A program made the position numbers and the translations under genes. Shown here piece after piece: positions 45,105-54,591 of a stretch of 64,000 nucleotides of DNA. The DNA is from CAVYTF01 sp963708205. Lineage in GTDB: Bacteria > Bacteroidota > Bacteroidia > Chitinophagales > Chitinophagaceae. A model generated the notes under the pieces. It saw only the letters and a list, made by a program, of their open reading frames with translations, did no database searches and was not told the origin of the DNA. The stretch covers positions 1,860,001-1,924,000 of the forward strand of contig OY970196.1 in assembly GCA_963708205.1 (NCBI GenBank), given 5' to 3'. The number at the start of each line of letters is the position of its first letter. The stretch's first letter is position 1.

Positions 45105-46245
45105 ATATTTTCATTTTCCGGTTACTGATTTTTCTTTTTTTATTCAACTCATTTTTTACAATCATAAACATTTTATGCCATGTTTCATTCCACGAAATAT
45201 CTTTTAAAAATTCGTCTACTTTATCAAGCCATTTTTTTTGTTCATCATCATTCATGCTTAAAACATTTTCTGCAGCTGCAACAAATTCATCTGAATTATG
45301 CACAATATTTACTAAGCCTTTTTTTTCATATGGATTAATAACATCTTCAATGGCTGTTGATATTACATTTTTTCCGGCGGCAAGATATTCCGGCGTTTTC
45401 GTAGGACTGATATATTTCGTTGATTCATTAAGCGCAAATGGCACAAGCGCGATATCCCATCCGCTAACATAAGAGGGTAATTGCTGATAAGACTTGCTGC
45501 CCAAGTAATGAATATTATCAAGCCTTGGTAAATCATTGGGATTAATTTTTACGACAGGTCCAATTAAAACAAATTGCCACTCCGGTTTTTTCAATGCTGC
45601 TTCTTTTATCAATTGCAGATCAAATCTTTCATCAAGTACGCCAAAAAAACCAAGCCGTGGAAATGCAATATTTTTTTGATCTTCAGGCTCTGTTTTTACG
45701 AATCTTGCTTGTATAAAATGTTCTTTATCTATGCTGCTTGGAAATGGATAAATATTGTGGTGTTGATTTTTTTTAGCATGATATAAACTGTATCCTCCTG
45801 TAAAAACAATATCTGCTTTTTGAAATAATTGCTTTTCAAGTTTGGTAAGAAGTGGTGGCGCAAATTTGAAAGCAGATAATTCATCCATGCAATCATAAAT
45901 TATAATTTCCGGCTCCAAATCTTCAGTGTATTGCAACGCCATTGGTGTGTAATACCAAAATAAATATTTTGTAATAAGGTTGTCATTGAAGACTTGAGAA
46001 ATAATATCTTTTTGCCGATGAATGATATTTTCTCCTTCAGCATTACCTTTTAATTTGGGTACAATAACCCAAACTTTTTCTTCTGTAAAATTTATTTCAT
46101 AACCATCTTCATCAGCATTAAAAAGTGGCTCTTCGATATAAAAAACCCGAAAATAATTTGAAAACCTGCTTAATAAATGCTGAGGTCTTTGATAAACAAA
46201 ATTCCAACGAAGATGAGAGAAACACACACAATCCAGTTCCATCAT
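45097..46245 (-). CDS. GT1/GT4-type glycosyltransferase
   Basis: A 382-residue GT-B-fold glycosyltransferase. The N-terminus MELDCVCFSHLRWNFVYQRP with RPQHLL and the C-terminal donor site PFALNESTKYISPTKTPEYL are typical for bacterial surface-glycan enzymes. The frame begins at 46284, but the adjacent ATGs at 46245/46242 (MMELD) are preferred. The 8-base overlap with glf suggests it may use UDP-galactofuranose or act in the same polymer, but donor and acceptor are unknown. An inverted repeat (ATAATTCT-A-AGAATTAT, 46296-46312) lies about 50 bases upstream of the start and could be regulatory. Confidence 0.85.
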   Translation of the reverse strand: MMELDCVCFSHLRWNFVYQRPQHLLSRFSNYFRVFYIEEPLFNADEDGYEINFTEEKVWVIVPKLKGNAEGENIIHRQKDIISQVFNDNLITKYLFWYYTPMALQYTEDLEPEIIIYDCMDELSAFKFAPPLLTKLEKQLFQKADIVFTGGYSLYHAKKNQHHNIYPFPSSIDKEHFIQARFVKTEPEDQKNIAFPRLGFFGVLDERFDLQLIKEAALKKPEWQFVLIGPVVKINPNDLPRLDNIHYLGSKSYQQLPSYVSGWDIALVPFALNESTKYISPTKTPEYLAAGKNVISTAIEDVINPYEKKGLVNIVHNSDEFVAAAENVLSMNDDEQKKWLDKVDEFLKDISWNETWHKMFMIVKNELNKKRKISNRKMKIYV

Positions 46246-46460
46246 ACTTCTATTTTTAGTAGTTAGCAATAATATAAACTCCAAAGCCTCACTGAATAAT
46301 TCTAAGAATTATGCCATTATTTTTTTTGTTGAATTTTCATCGCTGATTTCAATTTTTTTTTCAACTAATTTTTTTTTGTGGATTTTTGGAAACGTTTTGA
46401 TAATAAATAAAATTTAGTTTGAATATTTAAAGGCAATTTTATTCAGTCAAATTTTTTTTA

Positions 46461-47315
46461 ATGGCATTGAATACACTAACATTTAAAACAAGAACAATCA
46501 CTGCAATTGTTTTTGTTATTATAATGTTAGCAGGATTGCTGATAAATGAATGGACATTTTTTGCATTGTTCAGCATCATACATTTTGGTTGCTGGTTCGA
46601 ATATCAAAAATTAATTTCTAAAATAGATGCCAGATATAAACACAAAAATCTAATTCATAAATTCGCTGCACCTCTTGCCGGATGGGCATTTATGTGGTGG
46701 ATGTTTGATTTTTCTTTTTACAAAAATTTTATTCAATTACATGAAATATTTTTTTGGATAATGATAGCAGCATTAGTAATTGTGATTTTTTCGCAGTTAT
46801 TATTTGATATAAAAAATCTTGGATATTCTTTGTTTGGATTAATATATATTTCTTTGAGTTGGGGATTGATGATTTCAATGAGAACAGAAAAAAACAATCA
46901 TCTTTTTAGTGATGCAAGTTTGATTATACCATTAATTTTAATTGGTTCCTTATGGATAAATGATACGATGGCTTATGTTGTGGGATCATTAATTGGTAAC
47001 ACTTCCTTGTCTAAAATTTCACCAAAAAAAACATGGGAAGGAACAATTGGTGGCGCTTTATTAGCGGTAGTAACTGTAACACTTGTTGGTTATTTTTTTC
47101 TTGATATTACTGATATTTTTTTTTTAATCGCAATATCATCAATTGCAGTGGTGACAGGCACTTGCGGAGATTTGTTTGAAAGCAAACTTAAGAGAATGGC
47201 AAATGTAAAAGATAGTGGAAATATTATGCCCGGGCATGGTGGTTTTTTGGATAGGTTTGATTCTTTACTTTTATCAACACCATTTGTTTTTTTATATACA
47301 CATTTTTTTCTGTAG
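46461..47315 (+). CDS. cdsA: Phosphatidate cytidylyltransferase
   Basis: A 284-residue integral membrane enzyme that makes CDP-diacylglycerol from phosphatidate and CTP, the branch point of phospholipid synthesis. About seven to eight membrane helices are visible; the CDP-transferase signature lies near the C-terminus (SPKKTWEGTIGGALLA and DLFESKLKRMANVKDSG then MPGHGGFLDRFDS), as in CdsA. Complete length. It stands alone between a divergent glycosyltransferase gene and a convergent MORN-like gene. Confidence 0.95.
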   Translation: MALNTLTFKTRTITAIVFVIIMLAGLLINEWTFFALFSIIHFGCWFEYQKLISKIDARYKHKNLIHKFAAPLAGWAFMWWMFDFSFYKNFIQLHEIFFWIMIAALVIVIFSQLLFDIKNLGYSLFGLIYISLSWGLMISMRTEKNNHLFSDASLIIPLILIGSLWINDTMAYVVGSLIGNTSLSKISPKKTWEGTIGGALLAVVTVTLVGYFFLDITDIFFLIAISSIAVVTGTCGDLFESKLKRMANVKDSGNIMPGHGGFLDRFDSLLLSTPFVFLYTHFFL

Positions 47316-47338
47316 GAAATGATCTGTAAAAATTGGGA

Positions 47339-48019
47339 TCATAAACCTGTAGCTCCGTCACGAACTTTTATTTTCTTTTTTTGATTTTGTTTTTCATATT
47401 GAAGCATTTCAGGAGTAGGCTTTGCTTTAGAAGTATCTTGTTGTGCAGTTGCTGAAGAATCAACAGCGTTATTATTAAAAGGCATTCCTGTTACAGGATC
47501 TACAATCTGATCGAGCACATAATCTTCTTGTTTTATAATAGTGCCGTTATCAGTATTATAATAAGTCCACGTGCCTTGTTTTACAGAAGTGGCTTCAACT
47601 TTTACAACTTTAAATGCATATTTTCCGGGTTCATTTATATCATAGACTTTTACTGTATCATAAGGATTTTTTGGATCGATTGCTTTCCAGCTTTCTTCAT
47701 GTTCCAATCCATTTAAATTATAGTAATCACAAATGCCATCTTTATTTCCCCATCGAAAATTTTCTATTGCTAATAAATCACCCTGCAAAGAATAATTGCG
47801 CCATGTACCAATTTTTTTATCATCTTTAAATTCACCTTCAGCTTCAAACCCAGGCTCTCCGCGCAATGCATCGACATGAATGATCCATTTGCCTTGCTTT
47901 AAATTTTTATTGTCAATACAATTTAATGTATCTCCTTTAATGCCTATTTTATAAATCTTGCATTGACAAAAACAAAACAATGGCAAAGCACATAAAAATA
48001 TTAAACCAGCTTTTTTCAT
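47339..48019 (-). CDS. MORN-repeat-like exported protein
   Basis: A 226-residue protein with an N-terminal signal (LIFLCALPLFCFCQC; possibly a lipoprotein at one of its cysteines). The body has degenerate MORN/YwqK-like repeats: NLKQGKWIIHVDA, EFKDDKKIGTWRNYSLQG, NFRWGNKDGICDYYNLNG and KQGTWTYYNTDNG, each with G-x-W or G-x-Y/F turns. The C-terminal 50 residues are polar and disordered. Such proteins are common and functionally unassigned in Bacteroidota. It converges on cdsA (24 bases) and lies downstream of aroQ. Confidence 0.7.
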   Translation of the reverse strand: MKKAGLIFLCALPLFCFCQCKIYKIGIKGDTLNCIDNKNLKQGKWIIHVDALRGEPGFEAEGEFKDDKKIGTWRNYSLQGDLLAIENFRWGNKDGICDYYNLNGLEHEESWKAIDPKNPYDTVKVYDINEPGKYAFKVVKVEATSVKQGTWTYYNTDNGTIIKQEDYVLDQIVDPVTGMPFNNNAVDSSATAQQDTSKAKPTPEMLQYEKQNQKKKIKVRDGATGL

Positions 48020-48069
48020 TATTGATATAACGAATCAAGTCTAATTTTTCTTTTGTGTAAATGAAAATT

Positions 48070-48495
48070 TTATTTTGAATTATTGATGAACCAATGCACA
48101 GCGAGTTCATAACCATGTAATCCCAAACCTGTAATTGTGCCTTTGCATTTTGCAGAAATATGAGAAATTTTTCTGAAATCTTCGCGAGCCATTATATTGC
48201 TGATGTGCACTTCTATCACAGGCGCTTTAATGGCTGCAACTGCATCACCAATTGCAACAGAAGTATGCGTGAAGCCCGCAGCATTTAAAATAATTCCATT
48301 GAAATCGAAACCGATTCTTTGCAATTCATTTATTAATTCGCCTTCAACATTGCTTTGAAAATAACTGAAATAAATTTCAGGAAATTTGTTTTTTATTTTT
48401 TGAAAATAGGTATCGAAATTTTCATTGCCATAAATATCTGTCTCACGCTTTCCAAGCAGATTTAAATTCGGTCCGTTAATGATTGCAATTTTCAT
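48070..48495 (-). CDS. aroQ: 3-dehydroquinate dehydratase, type II
   Basis: A 141-residue shikimate-pathway enzyme that dehydrates 3-dehydroquinate. The open frame starts at 48573, but the true start is clearly the ATG at 48495, giving MKIAIINGPNLNLLGKRE, the family opening. The catalytic Tyr is in DIYG, and the conserved HTSVAIGDA and VIEVHISNIMARE with following R are present. The longer frame would run into the terminator hairpin of the upstream gene. It is leftward, between the M16 peptidase and the MORN-like gene. Confidence 0.96.
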   Translation of the reverse strand: MKIAIINGPNLNLLGKRETDIYGNENFDTYFQKIKNKFPEIYFSYFQSNVEGELINELQRIGFDFNGIILNAAGFTHTSVAIGDAVAAIKAPVIEVHISNIMAREDFRKISHISAKCKGTITGLGLHGYELAVHWFINNSK

Positions 48496-48540
48496 GAAAA
48501 AAAATTCTTTATGCAAGTACTTAATTTTAAAGCAAGGCGC

Positions 48541-48569
48541 AAAAAAAATCCCGCAACTGGTGCGGGATT
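48541..48569 (-). terminator. Rho-independent terminator after the M16 peptidase gene
   Basis: Stem AATCCCGCA / TGCGGGATT (9 bp) with loop ACTGG, followed on the minus strand by a run of T residues (plus-strand A run at 48541-48548). It starts 17 bases after the peptidase stop and isolates it from aroQ. Confidence 0.9.
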
Positions 48570-48585
48570 TCATTTGAAATAAAAA

Positions 48586-51396
48586 TTATTTTTCAGGAAG
48601 CAGAATAGCCTGCAATACATTTTTTCCATTGAAAAGCTTATTGGCAGTGGCTTTTATGTCATCAACAGTTAATGCATTCACTAATTTTTCATAATTAAAA
48701 ATTCGTTGCGGGTCATCGCCTTCGAAATAAATTCCCTGCAACTGCCCACTCCAAAAACCATTTTCTTTTATGTTCACTTTATATTGTTCTAACCATGCTT
48801 TTTTTACTTTTTCCAAATTTATTTGAGAAGGACCAAAATCTTTTATGCTGTCAATTTCCATTTGCGCAGCTTTTAAAACAGTATCAACATGTTCAGGTCC
48901 GCAAGGCAGTTCTGTTACAAAAGAATAATTATTGTAAGGATATTTATTAATGCTTGCAAAAACTCCTCCGCTATATATTGCACTCATTTTTTCACGGATA
49001 TCTTCATCAACTTTTATTTGTAAAATTTGCGCTAAAGCCTGCGCTTTCAAATCAAGATCTTCGCTGTAAGGAACTTCACCTGAATAAACATTTATTATCA
49101 GACTTTTTTGCGCTGCACCTTTTTTTACAGTTAAATTAATGCGACCATTAACCGGTCTCAAACCATTGTCAACAAAAGCTGCGGCTTTGCCTGATGAAGG
49201 CAAACTGCCGATGTATGTTGCCAGTAATGGTTTTATTTTTTCTACGTTAAAGCTTCCTACAAGAATGAAAGTAAAATCCTGCGCATCGTCAAATTGCTGC
49301 TTATAAATTTCCAGCGCGCGATTAAGATTTGTATTATCAAAATCAGAAGGTTTTGCAATTGCGATTGGCGCGAGTGGATTATGATTATATCTTGTTTGAA
49401 CAAATGTATCAATGAAAGATGTTTGCGGATCTGCCAATGAAAATTGCGTAGCAGATTTTTCTTTTTCTTTCCATGCATTGTATAATGCTTCGTCTTTGCG
49501 TGGCGCAGTAAGATAAAGATTAACAAGCTGAAGCATCGTTTCAAAATCTTTCACACTACTTTTTCCACTTACGCCTGAACTTAATCTTCCAATGGATGGA
49601 GAAACAGAAACAGTTTTGCCTGCAAGATATTTTGAAAGATCAGTTGGTGAAAAATCACCAACACCCATTTGATCTACAATGGTTGCAGCATAAGTAAAGT
49701 TTGATTTGTCGGCTGCTGAATAAATTGATTGACCACCTTTACGAAAAGACGTCATGATTATTTCATCATCCTTAAAAGTTGTTGGTTTTAAAATAACTTT
49801 TGCGCCGTTGGCAAAAGAAATTTCAGTAACACCAAGTTGCATGTTTTGTTTTTCACTTACTATTTTTCCGGGCTTAGGAACAGTCTTCATCAATTGCTTC
49901 GCAACTGATTTTTCTTCATAAGGTTTTACATCTGCATGAAGTGCATTCTGTGCTTCAGCAAGCAAAGTATTATTGTCAGGTAATTTTATTTTTCCTTCAG
50001 AAGGACCCTGAAGACTTACAAAAATATTTTCATTTTGTTTTAATGGAGTTGCAAGATCATTTACTTCCGTTAATGAAATGCCAGGTAATAATTCTTTGTA
50101 ATAATTATATTCATTCACAATTCCGGGCGAGGGTTCCTGCTCAAGAAATAATCTTATATATTCCTGCACATATTGACTTGATTCCTGCTTTGCACGATTG
50201 TTATACAACTGCTCAATAAATGCCATTTGATTTTCTTTTGCACGATCAAGTTCTGCTTCTGTAAAGCCATATTTTTTTACTCGTGCTATTTCTGTCATCA
50301 ATGCATTTAAAGCTGTATCCGGACCCGCCTGACCTGCAACAGCAAACGCGCTGAAACCCTCGTAATACCTGGCATCGCTGCCATAATTTGTTCCGGCAAA
50401 TAAAAAAGGAGGATTGCTGCTTTTAGCTAAATCCTCAAGGCGTTGATTCAGCATGGAAGTAAAAATATTTTTAATTAAATCTCTTCTGTAATCCCCAAGC
50501 GTAACTTCAGGAGGGCTTTTGGTAAAAGGATAATCAACTTCAACCACATAATTTGTAGCTTCTTTATCTGTTACAACAAGCGCTTCACTTTTTTGTCTTG
50601 AAGGCACATCTGTATAAAATCTTGGCTTTTCATTTTCAGGATTTTTTAAACCACTAAAATATTCTTTCACTAATTTTTCTGTGGCATCAACATCAATATC
50701 ACCAACAATAATTATTGCCTGAAGATCTGGTCTATACCATGTACGATAAAATCTTATCAATGCTTCGTTTGGCGTATTTCTTACAATGCTGTCTATACCA
50801 ATGGGCAAGCGCTGTGCATATCTTGAGCCTTCATATTGTATCGGATAAATTTTCCTGTTCATTCTGTCTTCAGCGCCCTTACCTAACCTGCTTTCTTCTA
50901 AAACCACAGGTCGCTCGCCGGAGATTTGCGCCGTATCAAAACTTAATCCGCCTGCCCAATCCTGCAAAACAGTTAAGCCTTTTCTAAGATTACTTGTATC
51001 TGTCAGAGGGATTGGAAGGATATAAATTGTTTCGTCAAAACCTGTGTTGGCATTAAGATCAGCGCCAAACTGCACGCCTATTTTTTGAAGAAAATCTACC
51101 AAATCATTTTTTGCAAAATGAGTTGAACCATTAAAAGCCATGTGCTCATTCAGATGTGCTAACCCTTGCTGGTCTTCATCTTCTAAAATAGAGCCTGCAT
51201 TTTCAACCAAACGCAGCTCAACTTTATTTTCAGGTTTTTTATTTTTTCTGATGTAATAAGTTAATCCGTTTGCAAGCTTACCTGTTCGTACATTAGAATC
51301 AAGCGGCAACTTCATATCGAGATTTTGCGCAGCAGATTGATATGCGAGAGCGATTAATAAAATGATTATTGAATTTGAAAGAAACTTTTTCAGCAT
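48586..51396 (-). CDS. M16 family zinc metallopeptidase
   Basis: A 936-residue exported pitrilysin-type peptidase (signal ends SAAQ). The inverted zinc motif HLNEH has ligands His81 and His85 and catalytic Glu84; Glu161 (GERPVVLEE), 76 residues after His85, fits the third ligand. The protein contains four M16 domains: an active N-terminal half (about 30-480) and an inactive C-terminal half (about 510-936), which includes SLIINVYSGEVPYSEDLDL and a SINKYPYNNYSFVTELPCG segment. Bacteroidota members are periplasmic PqqL-like proteases degrading peptides. Its own promoter and terminator suggest a monocistronic gene. Confidence 0.94.
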   Translation of the reverse strand: MLKKFLSNSIIILLIALAYQSAAQNLDMKLPLDSNVRTGKLANGLTYYIRKNKKPENKVELRLVENAGSILEDEDQQGLAHLNEHMAFNGSTHFAKNDLVDFLQKIGVQFGADLNANTGFDETIYILPIPLTDTSNLRKGLTVLQDWAGGLSFDTAQISGERPVVLEESRLGKGAEDRMNRKIYPIQYEGSRYAQRLPIGIDSIVRNTPNEALIRFYRTWYRPDLQAIIIVGDIDVDATEKLVKEYFSGLKNPENEKPRFYTDVPSRQKSEALVVTDKEATNYVVEVDYPFTKSPPEVTLGDYRRDLIKNIFTSMLNQRLEDLAKSSNPPFLFAGTNYGSDARYYEGFSAFAVAGQAGPDTALNALMTEIARVKKYGFTEAELDRAKENQMAFIEQLYNNRAKQESSQYVQEYIRLFLEQEPSPGIVNEYNYYKELLPGISLTEVNDLATPLKQNENIFVSLQGPSEGKIKLPDNNTLLAEAQNALHADVKPYEEKSVAKQLMKTVPKPGKIVSEKQNMQLGVTEISFANGAKVILKPTTFKDDEIIMTSFRKGGQSIYSAADKSNFTYAATIVDQMGVGDFSPTDLSKYLAGKTVSVSPSIGRLSSGVSGKSSVKDFETMLQLVNLYLTAPRKDEALYNAWKEKEKSATQFSLADPQTSFIDTFVQTRYNHNPLAPIAIAKPSDFDNTNLNRALEIYKQQFDDAQDFTFILVGSFNVEKIKPLLATYIGSLPSSGKAAAFVDNGLRPVNGRINLTVKKGAAQKSLIINVYSGEVPYSEDLDLKAQALAQILQIKVDEDIREKMSAIYSGGVFASINKYPYNNYSFVTELPCGPEHVDTVLKAAQMEIDSIKDFGPSQINLEKVKKAWLEQYKVNIKENGFWSGQLQGIYFEGDDPQRIFNYEKLVNALTVDDIKATANKLFNGKNVLQAILLPEK

Positions 51397-51417
51397 AGTT
51401 TATTTTTTGAAAGTGCG

Positions 51418-51425
51418 CAAATGTA
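51418..51425 (-). promoter_or_regulatory. Candidate -7 element for the M16 peptidase gene
   Basis: On the minus strand TACATTTG followed by C matches TAnnTTTGC; it lies 21 bases upstream of the start codon. A -33 element was not clear. Confidence 0.4.
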
Positions 51426-51607
51426 CTGAAAATGGGTTTTTAGTTTTTACCGTACATCCTTTTCACTAAACTTTGATTTTTAAATATTGAAGTTGCTTTT
51501 CGATTGAATAAATTTATTTTGCATTACTAAGTTTGATAAAATAAAATATTAATTGTTCTAAAGCTTCTATCAAACAAATGAATTTTATAACTATAATATA
51601 ATTTAAA

Positions 51608-51778
51608 ATGAAAGAATTAATTCAAAAATTAATGGCAGAAGGATTGACTGAACAGCAAGCTTACAAAGCAATTGAAGTCATAAAAGATTATGCAAAACAA
51701 AAAGTGCCGATGTTTGCCGGGGCAATAAATAAAGTGTTTGAAAAATATAAAAATGAAGATGACGATTTTTTGCATTAA
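51608..51778 (+). CDS. Small conserved-looking helical protein, 56 residues
   Basis: An ATG frame of 56 codons encodes MKELIQKLMAEGLTEQQ followed by AYKAIEVIKDYAKQKVP and an acidic end (NEDDDFLH). It is predicted as two or three amphipathic helices, with the layout of short Bacteroidota proteins that read 'LIQKL.. GLTEEQA..AI..I..YVK.KVP' (recalled, unverified). It has no signal or membrane segment. It is 101 bases upstream of the first clpP gene in the same direction, so it may be co-transcribed with the Clp genes. Codon use matches its neighbours and argues for a real gene. Confidence 0.7.
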   Translation: MKELIQKLMAEGLTEQQAYKAIEVIKDYAKQKVPMFAGAINKVFEKYKNEDDDFLH

Positions 51779-51879
51779 TTAATTTCTGCCCTTTTGTCGT
51801 GCAAAAATCGTTTGCATGGTATTTGGATAAAATCTTTTTTGCTTTGCAAAAATTACTTCACAGAACAAAAATCTAAGAC

Positions 51880-52572
51880 ATGAATGTTGGACAGGAATTT
51901 GAAAAATATGCTGTAAAGCATCAAGGCATCAGCAGCGCAAACTTGCATGCTTATAAAAATAATTTTACTAATCTTACACCTTACATAATTGAAGAGCGTC
52001 CGCTTAATGTTGCAAGCATGGATGTGTTCAGCCGTTTGATGATGGACAGAATTATTTTTATGGGCGAACCCATTAATGATTATGTGGCAAACATTGTAAC
52101 TGCGCAATTATTATTTCTCGACAGCACAGATCGCGTCAGAGATATTCAAATGTATATCAACAGCCCCGGAGGCAGTGTTTACGCAGGTCTGGGCATCTAT
52201 GATACAATGCAGTTTGTAAGTCCTGATGTATCAACAATCTGCACCGGAATGGCTGCAAGCATGGGCGCAATTTTAATGTGTGCAGGTGTAAAGGGTAAAC
52301 GCAGTGCATTAAAACATAGCCGCGTAATGCTGCACCAGCCAAGTGGTGCAATTGGTGGTCAGGCAACAGATATAGCAATTACAGCAAAAGAAATTAAAAA
52401 AATAAAACACGAATTATATCACATACTTTCTCAACATACCGGCAAACCTATTGAGCAGGTTGAAATTGATTGCGATAGAGATTTTTGGATGTCAGCCGAT
52501 GATGCAAAGGAATATGGATTGATTGATGAAGTTTTAATTACCAATCCAAAAAAAGAAAAGAAATTAAAGTAA
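51880..52572 (+). CDS. clpP: ATP-dependent Clp protease proteolytic subunit (first copy)
   Basis: A 230-residue ClpP serine protease subunit. The catalytic Ser lies in GMAASMGAIL, the His in RVMLHQPSG, and the Asp in IDCDRDFWMS, so the triad is complete. An N-terminal extension of about 30 residues (MNVGQEFEKYAVKHQG) precedes the core (ERPLNVASMDVFSRLMMDR). The assembled barrel degrades proteins fed by ClpX or ClpA/C. A second, clearly different clpP follows 27 bases later, and clpX after that, so a mixed ClpP1-ClpP2 barrel is possible. Confidence 0.95.
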   Translation: MNVGQEFEKYAVKHQGISSANLHAYKNNFTNLTPYIIEERPLNVASMDVFSRLMMDRIIFMGEPINDYVANIVTAQLLFLDSTDRVRDIQMYINSPGGSVYAGLGIYDTMQFVSPDVSTICTGMAASMGAILMCAGVKGKRSALKHSRVMLHQPSGAIGGQATDIAITAKEIKKIKHELYHILSQHTGKPIEQVEIDCDRDFWMSADDAKEYGLIDEVLITNPKKEKKLK

Positions 52573-52599
52573 AGCAGCAGAAATTTTAAAAAGAAAATT

Positions 52600-53235
52600 A
52601 TGGTTGATTTAAAAAATATAAATTTATTCAGAGCAGAAGATGGTGATAATGATGAAGAATTTAAAGACAAACCGGAACCGCAATCTCCTCTTTTGATGAA
52701 AAAAATGGAAAAGCTTTTTTTGAAAAAAAGAGCTGTGTATTTGTGGGGAGTGGTGGATGATAAATCTGCACGTGACATTGTAAGCAAATTAATACTGCTG
52801 GATGCTGAAAAGCCGGGCGAAGAAATAAAATTTTATATAAACAGCCCCGGAGGTATGGTTACAAGCGGCATGGTTATGTATGATACAATAAAAATGTTGC
52901 AATCCCCAATCAGCACTATTTGCATGGGTCTTGCAGCAAGCATGGGCTCCATTTTATTAAGTGTTGGCGCAAAAGGAAAGCGATTCATTTATCCTCATGG
53001 TGAAGTAATGATCCATCAGCCGAGTTTAGGCGGCATGTTCCAGGCAGTATCTGCGGACATTGAAATACAGGCTATTCAAATGGAAAAAACAAAAAAAATA
53101 AGTGCGCAGATATTAGCAGAAAATTGCGGAAAAACATATGAGCAGGTGATGAAAGATTTTGATCGTGATTATTGGATGGATGCCGACGAAGCAATCAATT
53201 ATGGCATTGTTGATGAAATATTAAAAACGCTGTAA
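52600..53235 (+). CDS. clpP: ATP-dependent Clp protease proteolytic subunit (second copy)
   Basis: A 211-residue ClpP paralog. Triad residues are present: Ser in GLAASMGSIL, His in EVMIHQPSLGG and Asp in FDRDYWMDA. The handle region differs from the first copy (SLGGMFQAVSADIEIQAIQM), and the N-terminus is acidic and unlike it (MVDLKNINLFRAEDGDNDEE), with a KKMEKLFLKKRAVYLWG entry to the core. Retention of all catalytic residues with divergent contact surfaces is what is expected of a heteromeric pair. It sits between the first clpP and clpX. Confidence 0.93.
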   Translation: MVDLKNINLFRAEDGDNDEEFKDKPEPQSPLLMKKMEKLFLKKRAVYLWGVVDDKSARDIVSKLILLDAEKPGEEIKFYINSPGGMVTSGMVMYDTIKMLQSPISTICMGLAASMGSILLSVGAKGKRFIYPHGEVMIHQPSLGGMFQAVSADIEIQAIQMEKTKKISAQILAENCGKTYEQVMKDFDRDYWMDADEAINYGIVDEILKTL

Positions 53236-53330
53236 TTCTTATATTTTTATTAAAAATACCCTCTGAAATAGCAATGTAAATTGAATGTATTAAATTTACA
53301 AGTTCAAAATAGAATTTACACAAGCTTAAG

Positions 53331-54566
53331 ATGGCTAAACAATCTCATTTGCATTGCTCATTTTGCGGTCGAAGCCGTGATGAAGTAAAGATACTTATTG
53401 CCGGTCAGGAAGGGCATATTTGTGAAAATTGTGTAGAGCATGCACAGGAAATTATTTTACAGGAACTCCAGGTAAAAAGTGACGTTCAATCAACCCAATA
53501 TAAATTCTCCGTACGCAAACCCGCAGAAATAAAATCTTTTTTAGATAAGTATGTGATCGGGCAGGATGATGCTAAAAAAATATTATCTGTCGCCGTTTAC
53601 AATCATTATAAAAGAATCACACAAAAACAAATAACTGATGATGTTGAAATAGAAAAAAGCAACATCATTATGGTTGGCGAAACCGGAACCGGAAAAACTT
53701 TACTTGCAAAAACAATTGCCCGTCTTTTAAATGTGCCATTTGCTATTGTTGATGCAACTGTTTTTACAGAAGCCGGATATGTTGGTGAAGATGTTGAAAG
53801 CATGCTCACGCGTTTATTGCAATCGTGCAATTACGATATTGCTGCTGCAGAAAAAGGAATTGTTTATGTTGATGAAATAGATAAGATCGCACGCAAAGGT
53901 GATAACCCTTCCATCACGCGCGATGTAAGCGGAGAAGGCGTTCAGCAAGGATTATTGAAAATGCTGGAAGGCACTGAAGTATTGGTGCCACCACAAGGCG
54001 GTCGCAAACATCCTGAACAAAAAATGGTAAAACTCAACACACAAAATATTTTATTTATCTGTGGCGGAGCCTTTGATGGAGTGGATAAAATAATTGCCCG
54101 CCGCATTAATACCAATGCAATAGGGTTTGGTGTAAATAAAGATAAACAGGAGCTGCAAAAAAATAATTTGCTTGATTATATCAATGCTACTGATTTAAAA
54201 ACATTTGGTTTAATTCCCGAATTATTAGGAAGGCTTCCTGTAGTTACACATCTTAATCCATTGGATGCGGATACATTGCGTTCTATATTAACTGAGCCGA
54301 AAAATAGTTTGATAAAACAGTTTACTCGTTTGTTTGAACTGGAAGGAATTAAGTTAACGATTGACGAAGAAGTATTAAATTTTATGGTTGGCAAAGCAAT
54401 GGAATTCAAATTAGGAGCGCGCGGCTTGCGAACTATTTGCGAACATATTCTTACCGATGCAATGTTTGATCTGCCCGGAACAAATACGCAGGAACTACAT
54501 ATTACAATTGATTACGCGAAAGAACAATTTGGCAAAGGCAAACTTAGCTTGCTGAAAGTAGCCTAA
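53331..54566 (+). CDS. clpX: ATP-dependent Clp protease ATP-binding subunit ClpX
   Basis: A 411-residue AAA+ unfoldase that delivers tagged proteins to ClpP. The N-terminal zinc-binding domain has four cysteines (CSFCGRS ... CENC). Then follow Walker A GETGTGKT, pore loop GYVGEDVES, Walker B IVYVDEIDKIARKG, and the sensor/arginine region RDVSGEGVQQGLLKMLEGT; the C-terminal domain contains LGARGLRTICE. The IGF-type loop contacting ClpP is not obvious in this reading. It lies 95 bases after the second clpP in the same direction. Confidence 0.97.
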   Translation: MAKQSHLHCSFCGRSRDEVKILIAGQEGHICENCVEHAQEIILQELQVKSDVQSTQYKFSVRKPAEIKSFLDKYVIGQDDAKKILSVAVYNHYKRITQKQITDDVEIEKSNIIMVGETGTGKTLLAKTIARLLNVPFAIVDATVFTEAGYVGEDVESMLTRLLQSCNYDIAAAEKGIVYVDEIDKIARKGDNPSITRDVSGEGVQQGLLKMLEGTEVLVPPQGGRKHPEQKMVKLNTQNILFICGGAFDGVDKIIARRINTNAIGFGVNKDKQELQKNNLLDYINATDLKTFGLIPELLGRLPVVTHLNPLDADTLRSILTEPKNSLIKQFTRLFELEGIKLTIDEEVLNFMVGKAMEFKLGARGLRTICEHILTDAMFDLPGTNTQELHITIDYAKEQFGKGKLSLLKVA

Positions 54567-54591
54567 TTGTTTTCAACAATAATACCAACTC

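Noticed and set aside
48496..48573. Longer form of AroQ
   Set aside because: The extra residues cross the peptidase terminator hairpin, and the family always begins with the MKIAIINGPN type sequence.
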